Made by a program: the position numbers and the translations under genes. 64,000 nt of DNA from Paracoccaceae bacterium (GTDB lineage Bacteria; Pseudomonadota; Alphaproteobacteria; Rhodobacterales; Rhodobacteraceae): positions 1-64,000 of the forward strand of contig JANSXS010000001.1 in the NCBI GenBank assembly GCA_024742835.1, written 5' to 3'. Below the pieces are notes generated by a model, which worked only from the letters and a program-made list of their open reading frames with translations, searched no databases and was not told the DNA's origin. Each line of letters begins with the position of its first letter. The stretch's first letter is position 1. Below are positions 8,459-17,897 of the stretch, in pieces.

Positions 8459-9019
8459 TCATTCTGATATCGTGCGAATTAGGTAGTCGCTGCTACCCCG
8501 CCGTATCAGTTTATAATCTTGTTCTTGAGTATCATCATAATCCTTGTTTTCGGATTTTGCGAGAACTAACCGCAGATTGTCACGAATTGAGTCACTTTGG
8601 CCATCGTCAAGCGCATAGGCGCGTTTGAATACCAGTTCCGCCTCGCCAAGTTGGCCGCGTTCCAACAAAACGACACCAAGGTTGTTCCAGATTTCGGGCG
8701 AGGTTTCATTTTTTTCCACGGCCTGCCGCAACAGCCGTTCGGCGGTATGCAAACGCCCCAATCCAAGGTTCGCGGCGCCAAGCCCGGCCAGAATATCCGC
8801 GCTCATTCCATGGTTCAGTGCGCCGCGCGAATAGGCGTCGATCGCCAGTTCGTATTCGCCCGCGTCAAGCAGGCGGTTTCCCACCAGCAACCCGTCCACG
8901 GCCTCCTGGTTGCGGGCCACACCCGGCGCAAAGGGGCTGTCACCCAAACGCGCATCGCCCTGACCGCAGGCCGCGGTCAGGGCGCAGGATACAAATAGCA
9001 AGACACCTGCTCGTGCCAT
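8459..9019 (-). CDS. Second TPR lipoprotein of the Tad locus
   Basis: 186 residues with a signal peptide and lipobox LTAAC. TPR units occupy roughly residues 40-150 (SPEIWNNLGVVLLERGQLGEAE is within this block). It resembles the first half of the neighbouring TadD-like protein, so the two may derive from duplication. It follows tadC after 16 bases and precedes the other TPR gene by 27 bases, consistent with one transcript. Confidence 0.8.
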   Translation of the reverse strand: MARAGVLLFVSCALTAACGQGDARLGDSPFAPGVARNQEAVDGLLVGNRLLDAGEYELAIDAYSRGALNHGMSADILAGLGAANLGLGRLHTAERLLRQAVEKNETSPEIWNNLGVVLLERGQLGEAELVFKRAYALDDGQSDSIRDNLRLVLAKSENKDYDDTQEQDYKLIRRGSSDYLIRTISE

Positions 9020-9035
9020 GTTGCCCTTTTTCGTT

Positions 9036-10022
9036 CTACTGGCCGGCCATGGTAAACAGTTCCATGATGCCCAGAACCGACGGCCCGACCAGAATGATCA
9101 GCAATGGCGGCACCGTAAGCATCATCGTGGCCAATGTCATCTTGGTCGGCAGCTTGTTGGCCTTTTCCTCGGCCCGCATGACCCGTTTGTCACGCATCTC
9201 TCCGGCATAGACCCGCAGCGCGTCGGCGATCGAGGTGCCGAAGGATTGCGACTGCACCAGCACCGTCACAAAGCTGGAAATATCCTGTACGCCGCAGCGT
9301 TCCGACATCTCGTTCAGCACGGCGGGCTTGTCGCGCCCCGCCTTGATCTGGTGCGCCACGATCTCGTATTCCTCGGATAGCGCGGGATAGGATGCGCGGA
9401 TCTCGTTGGCCACGCGGATAATGGACTGGTCCATAGACTGGCCTGCCTCCACGCAGGTGAGCATCATGTCAAGGCTGTCGGGAAACCCGTCGGTGATCTC
9501 TTCCTGGCGCTGCTGCTGGCGCTTTGTCACCCAGTATTTGGGCAACATATAGCCCGCGCCGCCGGGGCCGAGGATATACAGCAGCGTTTGCTGCGTTGAC
9601 GTGTCCTCGCCACCCGAAACGAACAGCACGAAATACAGCACCCCCGCGATCAGAAACCCGATCCCAAGCGCGAACTGCGCAAAATGATAATAGCGCACCG
9701 CGTCGCGGTCGCGATAGCCTGCCTGCATCAGCGTCAGGCGGATCTGGCTGAGCTGCTTTTCATCCTGCGGTTCCAGGAAATTGGCGTATTTATCCAGCTT
9801 TTCGTTACGCTGCCCGGCGCGCAGGCGCTTTTTCGGCTCTTTTTCCGCCGCCCCCGCGCGGGAATGCTTCTTGAGCTTTTCCAGCGGGTCCTGGCTGTCG
9901 CGGATCATGATCGGGATCGTCAGAAGGATCAGGATCAGACCCAGCGTGCCGATTGCGATGACCGGGCCGAACGGCCCAAGCGCATCGGTCGTCATCTGCA
10001 TGATGTTGTCGAAGAAACCCAT
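9036..10022 (-). CDS. tadC: Tad pilus platform protein TadC (type II secretion F family)
   Basis: 328 residues of the GspF/T2SSF fold. The N-terminal membrane span (VIAIGTLGLILILLTIPIMI) is followed by a basic cytoplasmic segment, two further spans near residues 115-160, the conserved DSLDMMLTCVEAGQSMDQSI segment, and a C-terminal span (PPLLIILVGPSVLGIMEL). With TadB it forms the inner-membrane platform driven by the CpaF/TadA ATPase. It starts 12 bases after tadB. Confidence 0.93.
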   Translation of the reverse strand: MGFFDNIMQMTTDALGPFGPVIAIGTLGLILILLTIPIMIRDSQDPLEKLKKHSRAGAAEKEPKKRLRAGQRNEKLDKYANFLEPQDEKQLSQIRLTLMQAGYRDRDAVRYYHFAQFALGIGFLIAGVLYFVLFVSGGEDTSTQQTLLYILGPGGAGYMLPKYWVTKRQQQRQEEITDGFPDSLDMMLTCVEAGQSMDQSIIRVANEIRASYPALSEEYEIVAHQIKAGRDKPAVLNEMSERCGVQDISSFVTVLVQSQSFGTSIADALRVYAGEMRDKRVMRAEEKANKLPTKMTLATMMLTVPPLLIILVGPSVLGIMELFTMAGQ

Positions 10023-10034
10023 CAGGCCGGTCCT

Positions 10035-11003
10035 TTATACTTTGATATTCACGAGCGCGCGCATCACGATCAGGTTGGCGATCAGAAATCCGCCGACGGC
10101 CAGACAGGCGGGGATGAAATAGGGATGTGCCATCGCATCGTCGTAGTAATCGGGTTTCAAAAGCTGGATGCCGATCAGCGCCATGATCGGGAAACCCGAC
10201 AGGAACTTGCCCGACCATTTCGCCTCGGCGGTGATCGCCTTGACCCGCCGGAACAGGCGGAACCGCGCGCGGATCACCTTTGCCAGACCTTCGAGGATCT
10301 CGGCCAGGTTGCCGCCCGACTGTTGCTGGATCGTCACCGCCACGGCAAGAAAGCGCAGATCCTGCATGTCCAGCCGTTCGGCCATGTCCTTGAGCGCCTC
10401 GCCCATGTCGCGGCCATAGGCGGCCTCGTCCGCGATGACGCCGAATTCCGTGGCCAGCGGATCGGCCACCTCGCTTGCGACGATGGAAATGGCCGAGCTG
10501 AACGGATGGCCCACCCGCAGGCTGCGCACCATCAGTTCGATCGCGTCAGGCAGTTGCTCTTCGAGCATCGCCATGCGCTTGTTCGCCTTCATGGTGATCC
10601 AGGTGAAAATACCGCCCACGCCCATGACCACCGACACGACGGCGCGCACCGGCACGGATGTCGCGGTGCCCACAGACAAGCCTACAAAGGCCACAAGGCT
10701 AAGCCCGGCCATCAGCAGGATCAGCTGCTTGGGCGAAAAGGCGATGGCCGCCTTTTGCGCCTTGGCCGACAGGATTGCATAAAGCGGGATGCGCCGCGCC
10801 TTGAGATGCTGTTCCATCTCCTTGCGCAGCTTTTCCATCACCTCTTCGCGGTTGCCGCCCTTGTCGAGCATTTCAAGCCGGCGGTTCACCCGGTTGTTCA
10901 GGCTGATCGAGCGGCCAAAGACGGTCAGGTAAATTCCTTCGACCAGCACCAGCACACCGATAAAGATAAGGCCATAGATGATCGGTTCTGCACTAATGGT
11001 CAT
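10035..11003 (-). CDS. tadB: Tad pilus platform protein TadB (type II secretion F family)
   Basis: 322 residues. An N-terminal span (FIGVLVLVEGIYLTVF) precedes the cytoplasmic domain; the T2SSF signature is LPDAIELMVRSLRVGHPF, followed by QQQSGGNLAEILEGLAKVI, and the C terminus has two spans. It is the partner of TadC. It lies 6 bases downstream of cpaF, so they are almost certainly cotranscribed. Confidence 0.93.
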   Translation of the reverse strand: MTISAEPIIYGLIFIGVLVLVEGIYLTVFGRSISLNNRVNRRLEMLDKGGNREEVMEKLRKEMEQHLKARRIPLYAILSAKAQKAAIAFSPKQLILLMAGLSLVAFVGLSVGTATSVPVRAVVSVVMGVGGIFTWITMKANKRMAMLEEQLPDAIELMVRSLRVGHPFSSAISIVASEVADPLATEFGVIADEAAYGRDMGEALKDMAERLDMQDLRFLAVAVTIQQQSGGNLAEILEGLAKVIRARFRLFRRVKAITAEAKWSGKFLSGFPIMALIGIQLLKPDYYDDAMAHPYFIPACLAVGGFLIANLIVMRALVNIKV

Positions 11004-11009
11004 GTCTGT

Positions 11010-12470
11010 TCACTCCGCGGCTATGGGCTCATAGATGCTTGGGGGCAGGTCATAGCCCCAAAGCCGGAACCGCTCTGAAAAGTTCGACCGCACACCGGTG
11101 CCGGTGAAATGGCCGATGATCTTGTTTTCCGGCGTCAGGCCGACACGCTGAAAGCGAAAGATTTCCTGCATGGAAATCACATCGCCCTCCATCCCGGTGA
11201 TCTCGGTGATCGAGGTCATCCGCCGCGATCCGTCCTGCAAGCGGCTGGCCTGCACCAGCAGGTTCACAGCAGAGGCGATCTGGCTGCGCACCGCCTTGAG
11301 CGGCATTTCCATCCCGGCCATCATGATCATGTTTTCAAGACGGCTGATGCCGTCGCGCGGGTTGTTGGCGTGGATCGTGGTCATCGACCCGTCATGGCCG
11401 GTATTCATGGCCTGCAACATGTCGATCACTTCCTCGCCGCGCGTCTCGCCGACGATGATACGGTCCGGGCGCATCCGCAGCGCGTTTTTCAGACAATCGC
11501 GGGGGGAAACCTCGCCCTTGCCTTCCACGTTGGGCGGGCGGCTTTCCATCCGGCCCACATGCACCTGTTGCAGTTGAAGTTCGGCCGTGTCCTCGATGGT
11601 CAGGATCCGCTCGGCATTGTCGATGAAGCTCGACAGCGCGTTAAGCGTGGTCGTCTTGCCCGAGCCGGTCCCGCCCGATACGATCACGTTCAGCCGACAG
11701 GCGACAGCGGCCTGAAGGTAGGCTGCCATTTCCTCGGAAAACGCGCCAAAGCGCACCAGATCGTCGATGCCCAGCTTGTCTTTCTTGAACTTGCGGATGG
11801 ACACAAGGCTGCCATCCACGGCGATGGGGCCGACCATCGCGTTGAAACGCGATCCGTCCTGAAGCCGTGCGTCGACATAGGGGTTGGATTCGTCCACCCG
11901 GCGGCCCACCGCGCTCACGATCTTGTCGATGATCCGCAACAGGTGCTTTTCATCCTTGAAGGCGGTGTCGGTCAGGGTCAGCTTGCCCGCGCGTTCCACG
12001 AACACCTGATGCGGGCCGTTCACAAGAATGTCGTTGACCGTGTCATCCTTCAAAAGCGGCTCAAGCGGACCAAGGCCGCGCACCTCGTCGTAAAGCTCCT
12101 GGTTAAGGGTGATCCGGTCCTCGCGGTTCAGCACGATGTTGCGCTCTTCCAGCGCCTCGCTCGCGATGGAGCTGATCTCGGCGCGCAAATCCGTCTCGGT
12201 GGCGGTGTCGAGCGCCCCAAGGTTAAGGTTGTCGAGCAGCGATTTATGCAGGTCGATCTTGATTTCCGCCAGACGCTCCTTGCGCTTGCGTTCCTTGTCC
12301 TGGGGCACGACCCGTGCGGCGGCGGCCTGCGCGGGACGGCGCAAAGAGGTGGAAGCCGCGTTTTCCACCGGGGCGGTCATGGGCGTGTCGTCCACCGCTT
12401 TGAGTGCGGGTTTTGCGCCGGGCCTTGGGGCCTTGCCGGCATCACCGGCCTTCTTGTAGCGTGAAAACAT
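11010..12470 (-). CDS. cpaF: Tad pilus assembly ATPase
   Basis: 486 residues of the secretion ATPase (T2SE/VirB11-like) family, also called TadA. The first 90 residues are a low-complexity Ala/Pro/Lys tail. Walker A is [15 protein letters not shown], the Asp box is around [12 protein letters not shown], Walker B is [13 protein letters not shown] and the His box is [15 protein letters not shown]. It powers Flp pilus assembly at the cytoplasmic face. It follows cpaE by 14 bases. Confidence 0.96.
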   Translation of the reverse strand: MFSRYKKAGDAGKAPRPGAKPALKAVDDTPMTAPVENAASTSLRRPAQAAAARVVPQDKERKRKERLAEIKIDLHKSLLDNLNLGALDTATETDLRAEISSIASEALEERNIVLNREDRITLNQELYDEVRGLGPLEPLLKDDTVNDILVNGPHQVFVERAGKLTLTDTAFKDEKHLLRIIDKIVSAVGRRVDESNPYVDARLQDGSRFNAMVGPIAVDGSLVSIRKFKKDKLGIDDLVRFGAFSEEMAAYLQAAVACRLNVIVSGGTGSGKTTTLNALSSFIDNAERILTIEDTAELQLQQVHVGRMESRPPNVEGKGEVSPRDCLKNALRMRPDRIIVGETRGEEVIDMLQAMNTGHDGSMTTIHANNPRDGISRLENMIMMAGMEMPLKAVRSQIASAVNLLVQASRLQDGSRRMTSITEITGMEGDVISMQEIFRFQRVGLTPENKIIGHFTGTGVRSNFSERFRLWGYDLPPSIYEPIAAE

Positions 12471-12484
12471 CCGTCAAACTCCCC

Positions 12485-13723
12485 TCATGCGGCCTGCTCG
12501 GCATCGCTTGTGCCCAATTGGTGCAGGCTGTTGGCAAGCTTGGCGATTTCCTTGCGCAGCGGGTTCTTTGCGGCGGTCATGGCCAGCGGCTGCCCGTGGT
12601 CCCCGGTTTGCATTACCGGCTTGCCGCCATCGGGCAATTGCACCTCGATCCCGATCTCAAGGCTTTCGGCCATGCGCTTGACCCGGCTCTTGCCGTTCAG
12701 GTCGGTGAACTTGGGCGCGCGGTTCAGGCAAAAGCGCAGCTTTTCCACCGGCAATTCCTCGGATTTGAGGGCCCGTTTCAGCCGCAGCGCATTCTGCGCC
12801 GAGCGCATGTCCAGCTCCAGCGAACAGAAATAGATCTGCGCTGCGGTCAGCACTGTTTCCGTCCACAAGACCAGCGTACCGGGCATGTCCACGATCACGT
12901 AATCAAAGCGCGAGCGCGCCAGCGCCAGCACCCGTTGCACATCCTCGGGGGTGATCATGTCCAGAGGCAGAATGTCGGCGGGCGCGGTCAGCACCCACAT
13001 CTTGTCCTCGAAACTGACCAGGGCCTGCGCAAATACCTCTTCATCCATCGATTCTGTGTCGGCCCACATCTCGTAGACAACATCGCGGCGCGGCAGATCC
13101 AGATAGGTGGCGACCGAGCCGGTTTGCAGCCCAAGGTCGATGATGCAGACGCTTGGCGCGTCCTTCTTGTCGACTGTCGCCAGCTCCCAGCCAAGATTCA
13201 CGGCCAGCGTTGTCGCCCCGGTGCCCCCGGCGATCCCCTGCACCGCCAGAACCACGCCATCCGCGCCGGTTTTCGCGGGCATGACGGCCTGCGGGCTGGC
13301 TTGCGGTAGGATCTCGGCCTGACGGCTCAGGCGGTCAATGGCCGATTGAAGCTCGTTTTCGGGCAAGGGGTAGGGCACGAATTCATCCGCGCCCTGTCGC
13401 AAAAGTTGATGCAGGGCGGCGGGGCTGACATCCTCGGCAATCAGGATCACGCCGATTCCGCGCGCCTTGGCCAACGTGATGATCTCGCCCAGCAGGGCGA
13501 TCTCGTCCTCGTCGCTTTCGTCGATCGCCAGGGCCACGAATTCAAGATTTTGGGCCTCGGGCTGATTGAAAAAGGCCAGCGCCTCGGAAAAGCCCAGATC
13601 GCCCCAGCTTTCGCCAAGCGCGCTTTCCATGTCTTCGATCAGAAGGTCGAATTCCTGCACGTCGCGGCTGATCGTACAAGCCGTGATCGGGTTGGCTTCT
13701 GGTTGTGGCTGTGCACTACTCAT
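12485..13723 (-). CDS. cpaE: Tad pilus localisation ATPase CpaE/TadZ
   Basis: 412 residues. Residues about 20-140 form a receiver-like domain; the C-terminal part is a MinD/ParA-type ATPase with the deviant loop GIAGGTGATTLAVN, lacking the usual lysine as in many CpaE proteins. The family marks the pole or site for pilus assembly. It is the first gene after the terminator at 13895-13929, so it probably starts its own transcript; the promoter should lie in 13724-13890, but no clear boxes were found. Confidence 0.9.
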   Translation of the reverse strand: MSSAQPQPEANPITACTISRDVQEFDLLIEDMESALGESWGDLGFSEALAFFNQPEAQNLEFVALAIDESDEDEIALLGEIITLAKARGIGVILIAEDVSPAALHQLLRQGADEFVPYPLPENELQSAIDRLSRQAEILPQASPQAVMPAKTGADGVVLAVQGIAGGTGATTLAVNLGWELATVDKKDAPSVCIIDLGLQTGSVATYLDLPRRDVVYEMWADTESMDEEVFAQALVSFEDKMWVLTAPADILPLDMITPEDVQRVLALARSRFDYVIVDMPGTLVLWTETVLTAAQIYFCSLELDMRSAQNALRLKRALKSEELPVEKLRFCLNRAPKFTDLNGKSRVKRMAESLEIGIEVQLPDGGKPVMQTGDHGQPLAMTAAKNPLRKEIAKLANSLHQLGTSDAEQAA

Positions 13724-13894
13724 CTTTAATTGGCCCCGTGGGTTTGTCGCGGCGTTTCGTCCGCCGAAACCTTTATCCTGTCACATGCGAGCGGCCCGTT
13801 TCGGGCATTCGGTCTACCTGTGATGGACTGAATTTGACCCAAGATCTTGGCAACATTTTGGCCAAAAGATCGTAATTGTGCGTTATTACCGGAC

Positions 13895-13929
13895 AAAAAA
13901 ATCCCGCCCGGATGATTGTTCCGAGCGGG
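13895..13929 (-). terminator. Intrinsic terminator after the ompA-like gene
   Basis: Read on the minus strand, a 9-bp stem (13929-13921 with 13911-13903, one G-U pair) is followed by ATTTTTTT (13902-13895). It lies about 80 bases after the ompA-like stop, so the Tad locus is divided into a pilin-cpaB-cpaC-ompA part and a cpaE-to-cpaA part. Confidence 0.88.
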
Positions 13930-14007
13930 TCGTGCAACGCTTTGACGGATGGCATGTTGTGCCGAAAGTTCAGCCTGTCCCGTCTTGATCGGACAGGGGG
14001 AAACCGG

Positions 14008-14673
14008 TCACTCGGTCCCGCCGGTCACGCCTCCGCCGGCATCCTGAACCATCGAGAGATCAGAGGCGGGCTCGGCGCTGTCGATATATTCGCGGTACAC
14101 CACCTCGGCATATTTGCCGTCCATCACGATGGGATGCGCGGACACGAACCCCGTCACCTCGGTCACGGTGCGGCGATTGCGCCGTTCGCGCCCCTGGCTG
14201 ACGATCAGCGGCTGGGTTTCCCCAAAGGACGTGACAGCCTCCAGCCGCGACCGGCTTATGCCGGTGCTGACAAGATAATTGACCACCGCATTCGCGCGCC
14301 GCTGGCCAAGCTGGCCGTTATAGGCGGGCGAGCCGACCAGATCGGTGTGCCCGTAAACGCGAAAGCGCACTTCGGGGAATTGTTTGATCCAACGGGCCTG
14401 TTCGCGCAGCGTGTCGCGCGCCCCGGCATCCAGCGTTGCTGAATCAAAGGCAAAATTCACCGTGCTCAGCACCTCGTTCGAAAAGCGGTTGGCCAGATCG
14501 TAAACATAGGATCGCTCGCCGGTCATCACCATCTTGTTGTGCATGGTGGCATTGCCGAACCCGCCGCCATCCACCAAAGAGCCGGCCTCGTTAAAATAAG
14601 AGCGGTAAACCTGACCCTGCTGTGAACAGGCTCCAACGATCAGTATGGATGCGGCTGCAAAAACTTTTTTCAT
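14008..14673 (-). CDS. OmpA-family lipoprotein of the Tad locus
   Basis: 221 residues from ATG 14673, preceded by AGGCAGG. The signal peptide MKKVFAAASILIVGAC carries a lipobox Cys at 16. The C-terminal OmpA-like peptidoglycan-binding domain is seen in VYGHTDLVGSPAYNGQLG and QRRANAVVNYL. Such proteins often sit beside the Tad secretin and probably tie the outer-membrane complex to the cell wall. The last 25 residues are a Gly-rich tail. It is 121 bases downstream of cpaC and ends just before a strong terminator. Confidence 0.86.
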   Translation of the reverse strand: MKKVFAAASILIVGACSQQGQVYRSYFNEAGSLVDGGGFGNATMHNKMVMTGERSYVYDLANRFSNEVLSTVNFAFDSATLDAGARDTLREQARWIKQFPEVRFRVYGHTDLVGSPAYNGQLGQRRANAVVNYLVSTGISRSRLEAVTSFGETQPLIVSQGRERRNRRTVTEVTGFVSAHPIVMDGKYAEVVYREYIDSAEPASDLSMVQDAGGGVTGGTE

Positions 14674-14794
14674 ATGCGCCTGCCTTTTCTTAAATCGTCC
14701 CGCGGAAACCGACACGCCGGTTCCCGTGCGACACATGACCTCGTCCAATCGTTCACAACCTTTGGCCCATGTTCTGAACAAAAGGCGCGTGACG

Positions 14795-16213
14795 TCAATC
14801 CATCACATAGCCATAGGACCCGTTGAAGTCCTGCTGCGCAACCTCTCCCTCGCTTCCCGAGGGGGCACCATCCCGCGCGACACGTCCGTTGAGGAAAAGA
14901 TCCTTTTCGGTCGGCAGCTTCACCCGGTCGGTCGGCAAGACATAGGCGTCGCCGTCCGTCGGCGTCACAAGATGCGCGGTGACGATGATGACAAGCTCGG
15001 TTTGCGAGCGTTCGTAATCCGCGCTGCGAAACAGGGCCCCCAGGATCGGGATATCGCCCAGCCATGGCACCTGCCCGGCGTTGTCGCGGAAATCATCCTG
15101 CAAAAGCCCGGCGATGGCAAAGCTTTGACCGTCGCGCAGCACAACCGTGGTCGAGGTATCGCGCCGCCGGAACGCATCCACGGTAAAACCGTTGGTGGTA
15201 ATCCCGTTGGTCGGGTCGACCGAAGACACGGCGGCGGCCATTTCAAGGTTGATCGCCTCGTCGTCCAGCACCCGCGGCACGAAATTAAGTTCCACACCAA
15301 ATGGTTTGAACTCGATCGAGGTGGTGCCGTTCTCTTGTGCCACCGGGATCGGGTATTCGCCGCCCGCCAGAAACTTGGCTTCCTGTCCTGACAGGGCGGT
15401 GAGATTGGGTTCGGCCAGCGTGCGGACCATGCCCTTGGTTTCCAGCGCCTCAAGCAGGATGCCCACCTCGGTTGATCCGATGTCGAACCCGATGGCCAGC
15501 GCGCCGGCATTGCTTTGCACATCGGGGATCGCGCCGCCGAGCAGGTCCAGAACGCTGGACTGCGTATTGGTTGTATTGGTGCCGCCGATCGCCCCAAGCG
15601 AATTGTTTGACCGCCCGTCGATACCGATGGATGTGCCAAGCGCCTTGGACACGCTGCGTTGCATTTCCGCAAAACGGACCTTCAGCATCACCTGCTGTTT
15701 GCCGGAGACTGATAACAGGTTCGAGACCCGTTCGGGCGCATAGCGTTGCGCCAGCTCCAGCGCGCGATCCATCTTGGAGGCGCTGGTGACGGTGCCCGAC
15801 ATCACGATGCCATCATTGGCCGAGCGGACCTCGATTTTTTCGCCCGGAAGGATCTGTTGCAGCCGTTCCTTGAATTCCGATATATCGGGGCTGACATGTA
15901 CCTCTACATTGGTAATCAGACGCCCGGTCGCATCCAAAAGCGTCAGCGTCGTGCGTCCGGGTGCCTTGCCCAGCACATAGACGGTGCGATCCGAAAGGGT
16001 CGAGAAATCCGCGATAGCGGGATTGGCGATGCTCAGTTCCGCAAAGGGCACATCGCTTTCGATCACCACGGCGCGGTTCATGGGGATGCTCAGATCCCGG
16101 CTCGCGCCCTTGCGGACAACCTGGATATTTTCCGCCACAGCCTGTTCGGCCAATGGCCCGAACAGCACAACAACCCCCAAAAGGGCCGCTTTCAGCACAC
16201 TCGAATTTTTCAT
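14795..16213 (-). CDS. cpaC: Tad pilus secretin CpaC/RcpA
   Basis: 472 residues from ATG 16213, preceded by GGCAGG; an in-frame ATG at 16234 is less likely. It has a Sec signal peptide ending near AEQAVAEN, an N-terminal pilus-type domain (AELSIANPAIADFSTLSDRT), a BON-like segment (residues about 110-170) and the C-terminal secretin domain with VPWLGDIPILGALFRS and ELVIIVTAHLV. It forms the outer-membrane channel for the Flp pilus. Confidence 0.94.
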   Translation of the reverse strand: MKNSSVLKAALLGVVVLFGPLAEQAVAENIQVVRKGASRDLSIPMNRAVVIESDVPFAELSIANPAIADFSTLSDRTVYVLGKAPGRTTLTLLDATGRLITNVEVHVSPDISEFKERLQQILPGEKIEVRSANDGIVMSGTVTSASKMDRALELAQRYAPERVSNLLSVSGKQQVMLKVRFAEMQRSVSKALGTSIGIDGRSNNSLGAIGGTNTTNTQSSVLDLLGGAIPDVQSNAGALAIGFDIGSTEVGILLEALETKGMVRTLAEPNLTALSGQEAKFLAGGEYPIPVAQENGTTSIEFKPFGVELNFVPRVLDDEAINLEMAAAVSSVDPTNGITTNGFTVDAFRRRDTSTTVVLRDGQSFAIAGLLQDDFRDNAGQVPWLGDIPILGALFRSADYERSQTELVIIVTAHLVTPTDGDAYVLPTDRVKLPTEKDLFLNGRVARDGAPSGSEGEVAQQDFNGSYGYVMD

Positions 16214-16362
16214 GTGACCTGCCTTTCCGATCACGCCTCAATAAACGGGTCTATTGCCCGATTTGAATAAACCTTGCGCCAATTCCAGTGGTTTTTCAAG
16301 AATCAATAACCTTTATCATCGGTTTGCACCGGATTTTCCGAAACAGTTGCCCGAATGAAACG

Positions 16363-16387
16363 GGGCGCCCCCATGATGGCGGCGCCC
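16363..16387. other. GC-rich hairpin between cpaB and cpaC
   Basis: GGGCGCC (16363-16369) pairs with GGCGCCC (16381-16387); flanking GAAA/TTTC bases extend the stem with a small bulge. It lies in the 215-base gap after the cpaB stop, with only a weak U-run on the minus strand. It may partly terminate or stabilise the transcript. Confidence 0.5.
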
Positions 16388-16428
16388 TTTCGCGTTGCTG
16401 GGATCGTCTTTGGCGTGTCGCGCCCGGC

Positions 16429-17295
16429 TCAGTTGGTGCAAGGGATCGGGGTCGAAATGACCTCGCCGCCACGGCGGGTCTTGATCGTGCAGATCTCTTC
16501 GCGCGGGGCTTCTTGCGGTGGCGCGACCTCCGCGATGCCAAGCAGGCTGCGCTGGTCCACCTCGATGGCCTCGGCCACGGAATCGTCCTCTGCGCCCACA
16601 AGCGACAGTGACAGCCGCCCGGATGATTGCGCCTGCGCCAGCGCAGCCACCTGGTGCGGGCGTACCGACACCGTGACCGTGCGCGCGATGATCGCCTCGG
16701 TCCTGTCGCCATTGGCAACCTGATCCACGGCGATCAGCCGAACACCCGTTTCGATCAGCTTTGTGACCTCGTTGTTGCCGCCGCGCCGTTCATCGCGGCC
16801 CGCGTTGACCTGTCCGGTCCAGTACACATCGACCCGGTCGCCCGGCCGCAGGAAGCCGGACACGCCCGACGACACATCGACCTTGATGGCAAAGGCGCGC
16901 ATCCCGCGCGCAAGCTGCGAGGTGATCCCGGCCTCCTCGCCCGGTCCGGTCACCTTGACTGCCAGAACCGCCTCCTTGGCCTCGATGGAGCGTAGTACGC
17001 TGCGCGGCTCGTCCTCGCCCTGTGGAAACAGCTCTTCCTCGGTTTTGAAAACACCTTCGGGCAAGGAGGATGCCGGAAAGGCGATCTTTTCGACATGCTT
17101 TTTCAACAGCCGTTGACCATATTCCAGTTTTTCGGTGGCCACATACACATCTACAAGGTCGATCTCGGGGCCGCGACTGTTGCGCTCCTTTTCAAGCTGG
17201 GCCTGGTAACTCTGAATATAGGTTTGCGCCATGTAAACGGCGAAACCGGCCAGGCCAAGCCCAAGTATAAGTACAAGTCCGAACACCACACGCAT
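16429..17295 (-). CDS. cpaB: Flp pilus assembly protein CpaB/RcpC
   Basis: 288 residues from ATG 17295, preceded by GAAAGGAC. An N-terminal membrane span (GLVLILGLGLAGFAVYM) anchors a periplasmic SAF domain at about residues 45-110 (VYVATEKLEYGQRLLKKH) and the RcpC domain (FAIKVDVSSGVSGFLRPGD, then DRVDVYWTG). The C terminus has a Cys pair (EEICTIKTRRGGEVIST region). CpaB is needed for secretin and pilus assembly. Confidence 0.93.
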   Translation of the reverse strand: MRVVFGLVLILGLGLAGFAVYMAQTYIQSYQAQLEKERNSRGPEIDLVDVYVATEKLEYGQRLLKKHVEKIAFPASSLPEGVFKTEEELFPQGEDEPRSVLRSIEAKEAVLAVKVTGPGEEAGITSQLARGMRAFAIKVDVSSGVSGFLRPGDRVDVYWTGQVNAGRDERRGGNNEVTKLIETGVRLIAVDQVANGDRTEAIIARTVTVSVRPHQVAALAQAQSSGRLSLSLVGAEDDSVAEAIEVDQRSLLGIAEVAPPQEAPREEICTIKTRRGGEVISTPIPCTN

Positions 17296-17427
17296 GGCTT
17301 GTCCTTTCGACGTTTTCTGCTTTGTTGGGCACGTTGCTGTGCCAGTTTTACGGGCCATTCATGCCAGCGGAATATGGCCAAATAATGGAAAACCGCTGGT
17401 TTTTACCTGCATGACATGCGGGATGTT

Positions 17428-17616
17428 TCAATCGCCGTTATGGACCGTTTTTTCGGACACTTCGGTGTCGATGTTTTCCGACAGGGTCTTTGTCGCAGAC
17501 AGGATTGATGTACCGCCCGTCGCGGCAAGCCCCACGACGGCGGCCGTCATGACGATCCAGTCAACGGTGATCGCACCAGTCTCGGCCCTCAGGAATCTTG
17601 AAAGCAGATATCGCAT
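17428..17616 (-). CDS. Second Flp-type pilin-like protein
   Basis: 62 residues. A short basic leader, then ETGAITVDWIVMTAAVVGLA, a type IVb prepilin cleavage site plus hydrophobic helix. After cleavage following Gly the mature residues 5-6 are Asp-Trp instead of the usual Glu-Tyr. The C terminus is a short polar tail. The ribosome binding site is weak compared with the pilin gene upstream. It could be a minor pilin or pseudopilin. It lies about 280 bases downstream of the other pilin gene. Confidence 0.82.
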   Translation of the reverse strand: MRYLLSRFLRAETGAITVDWIVMTAAVVGLAATGGTSILSATKTLSENIDTEVSEKTVHNGD

Positions 17617-17730
17617 ATTTGATACTCATGATTTGGGAATTGCTCGTTCTATGCGATGGCAGGGCTGAGACCGTTCTGGTGTCCTTGGCTGGTCCCGTTT
17701 GCAGGATCAACCGTTCCGCCGTCACGCCAA

Positions 17731-17758
17731 TGGCCGCAAATTTGTCAATTTGCGGCCA
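17731..17758. other. Perfect 12-bp hairpin between the two pilin genes
   Basis: TGGCCGCAAATT (17731-17742) and AATTTGCGGCCA (17747-17758) are exact reverse complements around TGTC. There is no U-run on either strand. A stable stem after the highly translated pilin gene could protect its mRNA 3' end or cause partial termination before the second pilin. Confidence 0.75.
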
Positions 17759-17761
17759 CGA

Positions 17762-17868
17762 ACGCGTCCCACCTTTAACCTGAAGTATCAGCAAAAGGCG
17801 GAACGCGTGCAGCGATTGGATGAAGCGTCAGATTTCTGAAAATCTGCCCAGCAGGTTTTCATGAAACG
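17762..17868 (+). repeat. Intergenic repeat, copy A
   Basis: This stretch aligns along about 105 bases with 55128-55237 and, inverted, with 21982-22091. Shared blocks are CCTTT-aaCCTGA, AAAGGCGGAACGCGTGCA, GAAAATCTG, CAGGTTTT and GAAACG. The main stem here is imperfect (two mismatches), but the second stem CAGATTT (17829-17835)/AAATCTG (17840-17846) is exact. No open frame is carried. Confidence 0.8.
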
Positions 17869-17897
17869 TTTTGGCATTTTCCGTTCATGCGGAGCGT

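Noticed and set aside
9684-11078. Long plus-strand frame over tadB/tadC
   Set aside because: Antisense to well-supported genes, with His/Arg/Gln-rich composition typical of GC-rich shadow frames.
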